The notes under the pieces: model-generated
What the model saw: only the letters and a program-made list of their open reading frames with translations
Told to the model about the DNA's origin: nothing
Database searches by the model: none
Made by a program: the position numbers and the translations under genes
In this document: positions 1 to 5,992 of the stretch, in pieces
Numbering within the stretch: the stretch's first letter is position 1
How the letters are laid out: every line of letters starts with the position of its first letter
DNA from: Blastocatellia bacterium
GTDB taxonomy: Bacteria > Acidobacteriota > Blastocatellia > Chloracidobacteriales > JADJPF01
DNA: 7,873 nt
Direction: 5' to 3'
NCBI GenBank assembly: GCA_023265235.1
Contig: JAHFUF010000171.1
Location: 1 to 7,873, forward strand

Positions 1-78
1 AAAGAACGCAGAGAATTAGTGATAGAAAAAGGGGTACTACCAATTATTACGCCTGGTATGCAGAAGGTTTCGGAATGA
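1..78 (+). CDS. C-terminal end of an unidentified protein (partial)
   Basis: Reading from base 1, 25 sense codons are followed by a TGA at 76-78. The visible tail includes GVLPIITPGMQKVSE and gives no family signature, so no function is proposed. Its TGA overlaps the ATG of the helicase gene (ATGA, 75-78), the usual sign of translational coupling in an operon, so the gene probably works with or is at least co-expressed with the helicase. A purine-rich AGAAGG (62-67), which could serve as ribosome binding site for the helicase, lies inside its last codons. Such a short fragment could be chance, but the ATGA junction makes a real gene more likely. Confidence 0.55.
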   Translation, partial: KERRELVIEKGVLPIITPGMQKVSE

Positions 79-1388
79 AGACATTACTAGCAGCTAAATC
101 TGAGCTTACTCCCGCACAAACACGTGTAATAGAAATGAGCGCGACAGAAAATCGAGTAATTTTTGGTGTTGCTGGCACGGGTAAGACTCAAGTACTACTT
201 CATCGTGCCCGCTATCTTTCTGATAGCCTAAAGATTCCTTCTAATCGCTATCATATTTTTGTGCAAAACAATGTGATGAAAGCCTATTTACGCTCATCAC
301 TATCTTTATTAAATATTTCTGAAACTGCTATTTCCACTTTTAATTCTTGGTGTGTAAGTTTTTATCGTTATCATATAAATACTGTGCTGCCAGAAAACCA
401 AGACAAAACCCCTCAGTTTGATCTAATTCGTAGAGGGATTTTAAGCAAAATAAAATTTGCTGATGGCTCTTCTTTTTTTGATAATATTTTTCACTCTATG
501 CTAAATATGGTACGCCCTAATAACATTACAGTACCTATTTATGATTTTGTCCTAGTAGACGATGGTCAAGAATTAGATAGCATCTCATTAGATATTATTA
601 GTACCATTGCTAGGCATATTACAGTAGTTGCAGATGATAAGCACAAGCTTAATGATGTAGGTTTAAGTAGTACAGAGCTTTTAATTAAACTCAAGCAACG
701 TTATTCTTTGCACTTAAACGGGGCTTTTCGTTGTTCGCCCTTTATTATTAATCTAGCAGCACAGTTTATTGATGATACTGAAACCCGTAGAGCATATCTT
801 TATGAAGCTAAAATACCAGAAGGAGAAAAAGAAACTCCTGTACTCTACTATGCGGCTAATGCTCAAGATGAAAAAAATAAACTAATTGAGGTAATGCGTA
901 ATCGATTAGTTAAGGGAGAAAGTGTTGCTGTACTACTTTTTAATGAACAACTAATTAATGAATTTGCTGAAGCACTACAAGACCCTAGACTAGAAGTAAA
1001 AAAAATTCTCTCAAACTATCGTAATGATGGGAGCCAAAACAAATTAGACTTTACTAATGATTGTCCTAAATTAATAACTTTCCAACATGCCCAAGGGCTT
1101 ACTTTTGATACAGTAATAATCCCTCAATTAGTAAACAACGGACACTTTAAGAGTTTAAGTCCACAACAAATACAAAAAATATTATTTTCTGCTATCACTA
1201 GAGCAACTAAATGGGTGTTTTTAAGCACGCTTAATACTGCCCCGTTATCACTACTCAATAAAATTACTCCATTAAAAGAGCAAGGGCTGTTAAATATTCA
1301 AACTTTTGTTCCTAGACGAATGGTAAAAAAGTTTATTGCTTCAACACATACCCCAGTAGAAGCCGATGATTTAATAGATTTACTTTGA
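75..1388 (+). CDS. Compact, divergent superfamily 1 (UvrD-like) helicase/ATPase
   Basis: Predicted DNA/RNA helicase or nucleic-acid-dependent ATPase of the UvrD/Rep/PcrA superfamily. Motifs occur in family order: a Q-motif-like LTPAQ (11-15), Walker A GVAGTGKT (31-38), motif Ia-like FVQNNVMKAYLR (62-73), TFNSWC (88-93, matching the usual TFHSW), Walker B VLVDDGQELD (159-168), motif III VVADDKHKL (184-192), motif IV GAFRCSP with R219, motif V TFQHAQGLTFD (335-345), and motif VI SAITRAT with the expected arginine finger R376. At 437 residues it is much shorter than UvrD/Rep (about 650-720), with little room for the 1B and 2B subdomains. Several normally invariant positions differ: DEAQD is DDGQE, the motif III glutamine is H190, the motif V lysine is Q340 and its glutamate T343. 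The fold assignment is firm; active unwinding is not. The start is supported by AGAAGG upstream and the ATGA overlap. NERD-linked UvrD-type helicases share this GVAGTGKT and TFxSWC style, but no nuclease domain is present here. Confidence 0.85.
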   Translation: MKTLLAAKSELTPAQTRVIEMSATENRVIFGVAGTGKTQVLLHRARYLSDSLKIPSNRYHIFVQNNVMKAYLRSSLSLLNISETAISTFNSWCVSFYRYHINTVLPENQDKTPQFDLIRRGILSKIKFADGSSFFDNIFHSMLNMVRPNNITVPIYDFVLVDDGQELDSISLDIISTIARHITVVADDKHKLNDVGLSSTELLIKLKQRYSLHLNGAFRCSPFIINLAAQFIDDTETRRAYLYEAKIPEGEKETPVLYYAANAQDEKNKLIEVMRNRLVKGESVAVLLFNEQLINEFAEALQDPRLEVKKILSNYRNDGSQNKLDFTNDCPKLITFQHAQGLTFDTVIIPQLVNNGHFKSLSPQQIQKILFSAITRATKWVFLSTLNTAPLSLLNKITPLKEQGLLNIQTFVPRRMVKKFIASTHTPVEADDLIDLL

Positions 1389-1540
1389 TTTAATAAATTT
1401 ATAAACAGTTTCTAGATGATTATGTGACTATAAAAGGCTGAGAAATTATCTGCTAAACATTTTCTACTTCTTTGTTAATAAAAGTTTGTTTGCTACGTTT
1501 TATAAATAGAAAATATTACACAACACTTTAGGAGGGCACT
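1389..1540 (+). other. Intergenic gap ahead of the sigma factor gene
   Basis: These 152 bases are strongly AT-rich and hold no gene that I can support. They separate the helicase unit from the sigma factor unit, so a promoter is expected here. Partial candidates are TTGTTA (1472-1477) and TATAAA (1501-1506), but the 23-base spacing is too long for a standard sigma-70 promoter, so I do not call one. No hairpin followed by a T-run is visible after the helicase stop; there is only a short palindrome, ATAAATTTAT. Confidence 0.5.
1530..1536 (+). promoter_or_regulatory. Strong Shine-Dalgarno site for the GTG-started sigma factor
   Basis: AGGAGGG sits four bases before the GTG at 1541 (six bases counting from the AGGAG core). 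It is the best ribosome binding site in the window and decides the start at this GTG rather than at the in-frame GTG four codons later (1553). Confidence 0.8.
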
Positions 1541-2095
1541 GTGCTAGCAGCCGTGACACACCTAAGACCATTACCAGATCCTCGAAATAATATCGAGAGT
1601 CTTTTTCAAGAACACTATGATCGGGTTTTTCGCACTGCTTATCGCGTTACTGGTAACACAGTAGACGCTGAAGATGTTTTACAAACGGTATTCTTACGCG
1701 TTATGCGAAACCAGGAAAACAAAGATCTTTCTCCTAATCCTAAAAGCTACCTTGTTCGTGCGGCAATTAATGCTGCTTTAGACATAGTACGTGCTCGTAG
1801 TCGTGCTAAGTCTATTTCTATTGATCAACTAACAGAACATCCTGTTAGTAATTCAAACTTTAACCCTCAAAATCAGCAAGAAGACCGTGAGCTACGTCGC
1901 CAAATTCAAAAAGCAATCTCTACTCTAGGCAAAAAAGCAGCCGAGGTTTTTGTATTACGTTTCCTAGAGGGTTATGAAAATCAAGAAATTGCTCAACTAT
2001 TAGGAATGTCGCAAATTATGGTAGCAGTTATTTTACACCGCGCCCGCACTAAAGTACGCAAAGAACTTGGACAGTTTTTGGAGGTATTAAAATAA
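1541..2095 (+). CDS. ECF-type RNA polymerase sigma factor
   Basis: A 184-residue sigma-70-family protein with only regions 2 and 4, the layout and length of extracytoplasmic function (ECF) sigma factors. Region 2 spans about residues 21-88: LFQEHYDRVFRTAYRVTG, then the core-polymerase-binding segment DAEDVLQTVFLRV (42-54), then the -10 recognition part SYLVRAAINAALDIVRAR (69-86). A polar linker follows, and region 4 lies at about 116-176 with a helix-turn-helix NQEIAQLLGMSQ...LHRAR. The second helix reads SQIMVAVILHRAR where many ECF factors have a pattern like SxGTVKSRLHRAR, so the usual polar and basic contacts are replaced by hydrophobic residues. The GTG start follows a strong AGGAGGG. 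The TAA stop shares one base with the next ATG (TAATG), so translation with the anti-sigma/FecR protein is probably coupled. It probably directs transcription of its own operon and others, held inactive by its partner. Confidence 0.92.
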   Translation: MLAAVTHLRPLPDPRNNIESLFQEHYDRVFRTAYRVTGNTVDAEDVLQTVFLRVMRNQENKDLSPNPKSYLVRAAINAALDIVRARSRAKSISIDQLTEHPVSNSNFNPQNQQEDRELRRQIQKAISTLGKKAAEVFVLRFLEGYENQEIAQLLGMSQIMVAVILHRARTKVRKELGQFLEVLK

Positions 2096-4695
2096 TGACA
2101 CACAAAAAACTTACAGATAATAAATTAGAACAAACGCTTAATTCTATTCAAAATGAAAGGTTAGACGCTGCTTTAGTAGAAGCATCGGCTCAAAGAGTTT
2201 GGGCTAGGCTCTCAGAGTCTTCTCAGGAAGCTCCTATCATTGAAATAGATCAAATTCGTACTTGTACAGATTTCCAAAGCTTAATCCCTTCTTACTTAAG
2301 TGGAAAGCTATCTGCTGCGCGTACAATCCTTTTTGAAGATCATACTCGCGAGTGCTTACTCTGTCGTAAAGCACTAAAAGAAACTCGTAGTGGTAAGGTT
2401 GTTAGGATTGGAGAATTTGTACAAGTAAATAATCCTCGTGTAACATTTACTAAATGGTTAATGGCTGCGGCAGCTATCTTAGCTTTAACATTTATTACTT
2501 GGCCAATTATTCAACGGTTTTCTCCTAACGGAGACAGTGTTTATGCAAGTGTAAATATTGTTGAAGGTGCAGTTTATCGAGTTGCTGACGATAATAGTAT
2601 TATGCTTAAAGCAGGAACACAGTTAAAGGAAGAAGAAAAAATTCGTACTGCTAAAAATGCTGGTGCTGTTGTTAATCTTAGCGATGGCTCACAGATTGAA
2701 ATGAAAGAACGCTCAGAGTTTTATCTAACAGAAAATGCTAAAGGGGTTAATATTCATTTAGAACGGGGCAATATTATTGTCCAAGCAGCTAAACAATGTT
2801 CACGTAAGCTTTTTGTTACTACTAGTGATTGTTTGGTTTCTGTCACAGGAACTATTTTTTCTGTCAATAGTGGAATTAAAGGTTCACGTGTTTCTGTTAT
2901 CGATGGCAATGTTCAAATAGATTATGCAGGTCAAGGAAAAAACCTAATAGCAGGTGAACAACTTAGCACTAATCCTAGCCTAGGGGCTGTGCCAATCAAA
3001 GATGAGGTTTCCTGGAGCCGTGATTCAGAGAAATATTCTAAGCTACTCGCTGCACTTTCTTCAGTACGTAAAGAAATTGAGAAAATAGCTATTGCTGGAG
3101 TACGTTATAACACTGAACTATTAGATATTGTGCCACCTCAAACAGTGTTTTATGCTGCTTTGCCTAATTTTAGTAGCTCACTGGCACAATCTTATGCAAT
3201 CTTGCAAAAACATTTAGCTAAAAACCCAGCTTTACAAGAGTGGTGGAATAATGACAACTCTAATAATCACCAACAAATGATTGAAAAAATAATAGAACTA
3301 GGTCGTTATTTAGGTGAAGAAATTATTATTTCTACAGAAATACAAAAAAATGGTGAACCTAATAGTCCATTAATTATTTCCAAAACAAAAGATGCTGTAG
3401 GTTTAAGAGCCTTACTGAGTAATCCAGGCGACCTATTCAAAGATTTATCATTAATTATTGTTGATGATCCTTTGACATTAACTAATGAAAACAGCAAGCA
3501 TAATACCTATGTTTGGTTGACTGATGATTTGTTTGTTGTTAGTAAAAATAGTCAGCAACTAAAAGATTTTGCTCAAAACCTTCAATCAGGCCAAAAAGGG
3601 TTTATTGGTGGTGCCTTTTATGCTCGTATCGCCCAGGTTTACCAAGATGGGGCTGGGGTGATTTTAGCAGCAGATCTAGAGAAAATTATTCCTGCTACAA
3701 TTAAGCCAGGTAATGAAAAACAATTGGCTAGTTATGAAACATTAGGCTTAACTAGCTTAAAACATTTCATTGCAGAGCAAAAAACTGTTTCAGGGAAAAC
3801 ACAAAATCGTGCTGTACTTTCTTTTAACCAAACAACTACTGGTATTACTTCTTGGGTTGCTGATCCTGGCCCAATTGGAGCATTAGATTTTGTTTCTCCA
3901 GATGCTAATGTAGTAACAGGCTTTGTAATTAAAGACCCTGCATCACTAGTAAAACAACTATTAGAAAGTATTGGTAGCTTTGATGAGCGATTTGCAAAAG
4001 ATTTACAAGAAGTTCAACAAAGATACCAATTAAATATTGTTGATGATTTTGCAGCACCTCTAGGAGGAGAGTTTGTAAGTGCTATTGATGGGCCTATTGT
4101 ACCAACTCCAGCTTGGAAAATAATCTTTGAAGTTTATGATTCTACTAAATTACAGTCTAGCTTAGAAAAATTGATTACAGAAGTAAATCGTATGATGATA
4201 CTATTAGGAAAGAAAGGTATAAACTTAGAAAAGAGTGATTTAAATGGTCGCACTTTCTACACCTTAAAATCCATAGACACTGGTTTAGAATTAAACTACA
4301 CTTTTAGCAATGGCTACTTTGTTGGTGCTGCTAGTCGTGCTTTAGTTGATCAAGCCTTACGTTATCGCGACTCTGGTTATACTTTAACTCGTTCTGCTAA
4401 TTTTATTGCCTTGTTACCAGAAGGTACTAATGCTAACCTCTCAGGTCTTTTCTATCATAATCTAGCTCCAGTACTTGCTCCACTTGCTGACCAAATAGCA
4501 AAAAGTAACAGTGAAGATGTAAAGGTTTTTCAATCTTTAGTAACAGCTAAACCAACTTTAGCTTGTGCTTATGCTCAAGGTGATCGAATTACATTTTTAG
4601 CCAATGGTGATTTAAGTCTTTTTAGCTTCTCGCCAGCTAATTTACTTGGATTGCCCAATTCAATGAATATTCAAAAGATGGTCAAACAAAAGTAG
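2095..4695 (+). CDS. Anti-sigma zinc-finger / FecR-like / DUF3352-like membrane protein
   Basis: An 866-residue single-pass membrane protein, probable partner and sensor for the sigma factor. The cytoplasmic part has a zf-HC2 (ZAS) anti-sigma pattern: C57, then H83-x3-C87-x2-C90. One hydrophobic helix follows at about 121-139 (WLMAAAAILALTFITWPII). Outside, about 150-330 is FecR-like: a GTQLKEEEKIRTAKNAGAVVNLSDGS-type stretch, then VSVTGTIFSV (248-257) and RVSVIDGNVQI. C235 and C246 could form a disulfide. From about 343 to the end (opening PPQTVFYAALPN) it resembles DUF3352-type secreted proteins, by my recognition only. Typical FecR proteins are about 300-350 residues, so this is a large fusion. 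The ATG overlaps the sigma stop, with GGAGG (2080-2084) ten bases upstream. The final TAG (4693-4695) falls inside the left end of the downstream repeat element, so the last residues may have been altered by its insertion. The ligand sensed is unknown. Confidence 0.85.
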   Translation: MTHKKLTDNKLEQTLNSIQNERLDAALVEASAQRVWARLSESSQEAPIIEIDQIRTCTDFQSLIPSYLSGKLSAARTILFEDHTRECLLCRKALKETRSGKVVRIGEFVQVNNPRVTFTKWLMAAAAILALTFITWPIIQRFSPNGDSVYASVNIVEGAVYRVADDNSIMLKAGTQLKEEEKIRTAKNAGAVVNLSDGSQIEMKERSEFYLTENAKGVNIHLERGNIIVQAAKQCSRKLFVTTSDCLVSVTGTIFSVNSGIKGSRVSVIDGNVQIDYAGQGKNLIAGEQLSTNPSLGAVPIKDEVSWSRDSEKYSKLLAALSSVRKEIEKIAIAGVRYNTELLDIVPPQTVFYAALPNFSSSLAQSYAILQKHLAKNPALQEWWNNDNSNNHQQMIEKIIELGRYLGEEIIISTEIQKNGEPNSPLIISKTKDAVGLRALLSNPGDLFKDLSLIIVDDPLTLTNENSKHNTYVWLTDDLFVVSKNSQQLKDFAQNLQSGQKGFIGGAFYARIAQVYQDGAGVILAADLEKIIPATIKPGNEKQLASYETLGLTSLKHFIAEQKTVSGKTQNRAVLSFNQTTTGITSWVADPGPIGALDFVSPDANVVTGFVIKDPASLVKQLLESIGSFDERFAKDLQEVQQRYQLNIVDDFAAPLGGEFVSAIDGPIVPTPAWKIIFEVYDSTKLQSSLEKLITEVNRMMILLGKKGINLEKSDLNGRTFYTLKSIDTGLELNYTFSNGYFVGAASRALVDQALRYRDSGYTLTRSANFIALLPEGTNANLSGLFYHNLAPVLAPLADQIAKSNSEDVKVFQSLVTAKPTLACAYAQGDRITFLANGDLSLFSFSPANLLGLPNSMNIQKMVKQK

Positions 4696-4717
4696 GGGCG
4701 AACCTATGTGTTCGCCC
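4692..4717 (+). repeat. Left terminal hairpin of the repeat element
   Basis: GTAG is followed by a perfect 8-bp stem, GGGCGAAC (4696-4703) with GTTCGCCC (4710-4717), around the loop CTATGT. It begins one base before the stop codon of the FecR gene. It is followed by TCTGCTAAAGG rather than a T-run, so it is not a standard intrinsic terminator, although in the transcript it could slow polymerase or protect the 3' end of the upstream message. Confidence 0.85.
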
Positions 4718-4725
4718 TCTGCTAA

Positions 4726-4751
4726 AGGCGAATACATAGGTTTATCTTATA
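4726..4751 (-). repeat. Decayed third copy of the end palindrome, inverted
   Basis: AGGCGAAT, the loop ACATAG and GTTTATCT repeat the left end in reverse orientation with several changes. The stem still pairs in part using G-T wobbles, with one C-A mismatch. With the left hairpin it makes a 60-base inverted pair (4692-4751), which looks like the minimal form of the element. The outer CTAC has decayed to TATA. One reading is that the original right end decayed here and the array plus a new right end were added later; this is inference. Confidence 0.55.
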
Positions 4752-4753
4752 AA

Positions 4754-5005
4754 ACAAATGTAGGTTCAAGAGAAACAAATGTAGGTTCAAAGGAAACAAA
4801 TGTAGGTTCAAAGGAAACAAATATTAGCTCAAGGCAAATAAATGTTAGATCAAGGGAAACAAATGTTAGGTCAAGGGAAATAAATATAAGCTCAAAGGAA
4901 ACAAATATAGATTCAAGAGAAACAAATATTAGCTCAAGGAAAACAAATGTAGGGTTAGGGGAAACAAATGTAGATTTAACAGAAACAAATATCGGTTTAT
5001 GGGAA
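4754..5005. repeat. Twelve contiguous 21-bp degenerate tandem repeats
   Basis: Twelve units of exactly 21 bases, without spacers or indels, start at 4754, 4775, 4796, 4817, 4838, 4859, 4880, 4901, 4922, 4943, 4964 and 4985. The early consensus is ACAAATgTAGgTTCAA, then two variable bases and GAA. Units 2 and 3 are identical; units 10-12 are the most diverged. The AAAT at unit positions 3-6 and the T at positions 8 and 13 do not change in any unit, while positions 7, 9, 10, 12, 17 and 18 vary most, mainly by transitions. The 21-bp period is two helical turns, so the A-rich blocks face the same side of the helix, which could bend the DNA or present stacked protein sites. Because 21 is a multiple of three, one frame on each strand stays open; by eye the changes show no third-codon-position bias, so I do not call a gene. 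Confidence 0.92.
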
Positions 5006-5009
5006 AGAA

Positions 5010-5035
5010 GGACAGACACATAGGTCTGTCCCTAC
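5010..5035 (-). repeat. Right terminal hairpin of the repeat element
   Basis: A perfect 8-bp stem, GGACAGAC (5010-5017) with GTCTGTCC (5024-5031), encloses the loop ACATAG and is followed by CTAC. Read inward from the right, it matches the left end at 20 of 26 bases, and the six differences form three compensating base-pair swaps. No T-run follows, so it is not a typical intrinsic terminator. Confidence 0.85.
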
Positions 5036-5074
5036 AATAAAATGTAAATAAAAGATGAATAAAATATAAAAACT
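5036..5074 (+). other. A-rich leader before the first ABC ATPase
   Basis: Thirty-nine bases with only four G or C separate the repeat element from the ATPase start. No Shine-Dalgarno sequence is visible before the ATG at 5075. A TATAAA (5065-5070) lies too close to the ATG to be a normal -10 box for a leadered message. The gene therefore depends on upstream transcription, on a promoter within or before the repeats, or on an A-rich, unstructured start region. Confidence 0.45.
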
Positions 5075-5992
5075 ATGCAACCAATTATTGATCTTGATAA
5101 TTTAAGTGTAACACTAGGAAAGCGTCCTATCTTAAAAAATCTCACAGTGCAATTAACTGGTAGAGCTATTGGGCTTTTAGGCCCAAATGGAGCAGGCAAA
5201 ACTACTCTGATTCATTCCTTACTTGGCTTTTACACAATAAATAAAGGAACTGCACGTATTTTTGGCCAAGATATTAGAGTTGCTCCTAAAAAGATTCGTG
5301 GTTTAATTGGCTATATGCCTGAGCGAGACTCTTTTATAGCTGGAATGAGTTGTGTTCATTTTGTCCGAATGATGGGAGAGCTTTCAGGGCTACCATCACG
5401 TATAGCTTTAGAACGTGCTCACGAAGCTTTATTTTTTGTTGGTTTAGGAGAAGCACGTTATCGTTCTATCGATACTTACTCTTTGGGAATGAAACAATTA
5501 GCTAAGCTAGCTCAAGCAATTGTCCATGGGCCTAAATTACTAATTCTTGATGAACCGACTAATGGACTTGATCCACCAACTCGCCAACGAATGCTAAAAT
5601 TGATTCGAGATATTCGCGACACAAATCAAGTTAATATATTACTCTCATCACACTTGCTAAGAGATGTAGAAGAAAGCTGTGAAGAAATTTTAATTCTTAA
5701 AGATGGCTGTGTTGCAGTTTATTGTGACCTAGAAGCTGAGAGAAAATCAAATCGAAAGTTCTTAGAAATGGAAACCTATGGTAATAACCTAGTTTTTGGT
5801 GAAGCAGTAGCTAAACTGGGTTGTGAGTATGCTTTAGTAGGAGAAAAACGAATTAAAGTAATTCTCCAAGATGGTGTTGAAGTAGCAGATCTTTACAAAA
5901 TTGCTGCCCGAAATGAGCTACAAATTCGTCGACTAAACTTTAAGCGTGACTCTCTAGAAGATATTTTCCTCAAAGCAATGGAGGATAAGTAA
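5075..5992 (+). CDS. ABC transporter ATP-binding protein (ABC-2 exporter type)
   Basis: A 305-residue nucleotide-binding subunit that would power an exporter from the cytoplasmic face. Walker A is GPNGAGKT (36-43); the Q-loop region reads IGYMPERD with E83 where glutamine is usual, a change common in ABC-2-type ATPases; the signature is YSLGMKQ (135-141); Walker B is LLILDEPTNGLD (155-166) with catalytic E160; the switch histidine is H193 in LLSSH. About 90 residues after the ATPase core form a C-terminal extension, as often seen in this exporter class. The next gene, a membrane permease, begins directly after the stop, so the two are almost surely one transporter. The ATG has no visible Shine-Dalgarno sequence, unlike its neighbours. 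The substrate cannot be read from the sequence. Confidence 0.93.
   Translation: MQPIIDLDNLSVTLGKRPILKNLTVQLTGRAIGLLGPNGAGKTTLIHSLLGFYTINKGTARIFGQDIRVAPKKIRGLIGYMPERDSFIAGMSCVHFVRMMGELSGLPSRIALERAHEALFFVGLGEARYRSIDTYSLGMKQLAKLAQAIVHGPKLLILDEPTNGLDPPTRQRMLKLIRDIRDTNQVNILLSSHLLRDVEESCEEILILKDGCVAVYCDLEAERKSNRKFLEMETYGNNLVFGEAVAKLGCEYALVGEKRIKVILQDGVEVADLYKIAARNELQIRRLNFKRDSLEDIFLKAMEDK

Larger units (their letters stand above)
4692..5035. mobile_element. Small palindrome-ended repeat element (MITE- or REP-like), non-coding
   Basis: A 344-base element bounded by GTAGGG on the left and its complement CCCTAC on the right. The 26-base ends form an inverted repeat with 20 of 26 matches, each folding into its own hairpin with an identical six-base loop (CTATGT read inward from either end). 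Between them are a decayed third copy of the end and 12 tandem 21-bp units. No transposase or other credible gene is present, so if mobile it would depend on enzymes supplied elsewhere. No clear target-site duplication is visible: both flanks are A-rich (CAAACAAAA on the left, AATAAAATG on the right). Palindromes of this GTAGGGGCGAAC type are, to my knowledge, scattered in many copies in various bacterial genomes, but I cannot check the copy number here. Mobility is inferred from structure. Confidence 0.5.

Noticed and set aside
75..1388. GajB-like helicase of a Gabija defence system
   Set aside because: GajB is also a small UvrD-like protein, but the only visible part of the upstream gene is 25 residues with no OLD/Toprim feature, so there is nothing specific to support it.
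3306..3497. A 63-residue open frame on the - strand
   Set aside because: It lies wholly inside the FecR-fusion gene, which has strong domain evidence, and shows no recognisable motif.
4692..4725. Intrinsic terminator after the FecR gene
   Set aside because: The hairpin is strong but is followed by TCTGCTAAAGG, not a T-run, and it matches the element's other end, so it is better explained as a terminal palindrome.
4754..5005. CRISPR array
   Set aside because: Units are contiguous with no unique spacers, they are degenerate, and no cas gene is in view.
4747..5019. A 90-residue repeat protein on the - strand
   Set aside because: It is the mirror effect of the same array; there is no ribosome binding site that I can support, and all neighbouring genes are on the + strand.
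4706..5023. A 105-residue heptad-repeat protein on the + strand
   Set aside because: It starts in a hairpin loop, consists almost wholly of the 21-bp array, and variation between units shows no third-position bias. Openness follows from the repeat length being a multiple of three.
5065..5070. TATAAA as a -10 box for the first ABC ATPase gene
   Set aside because: It ends four bases before the ATG and has no convincing -35 element at the right distance.
5321..5323. Inactivating Q-to-E change in the Q-loop of the first ABC ATPase
   Set aside because: Glutamate at this place (GYxPE) is common in working ABC-2-type ATPases, and all other motifs are intact.
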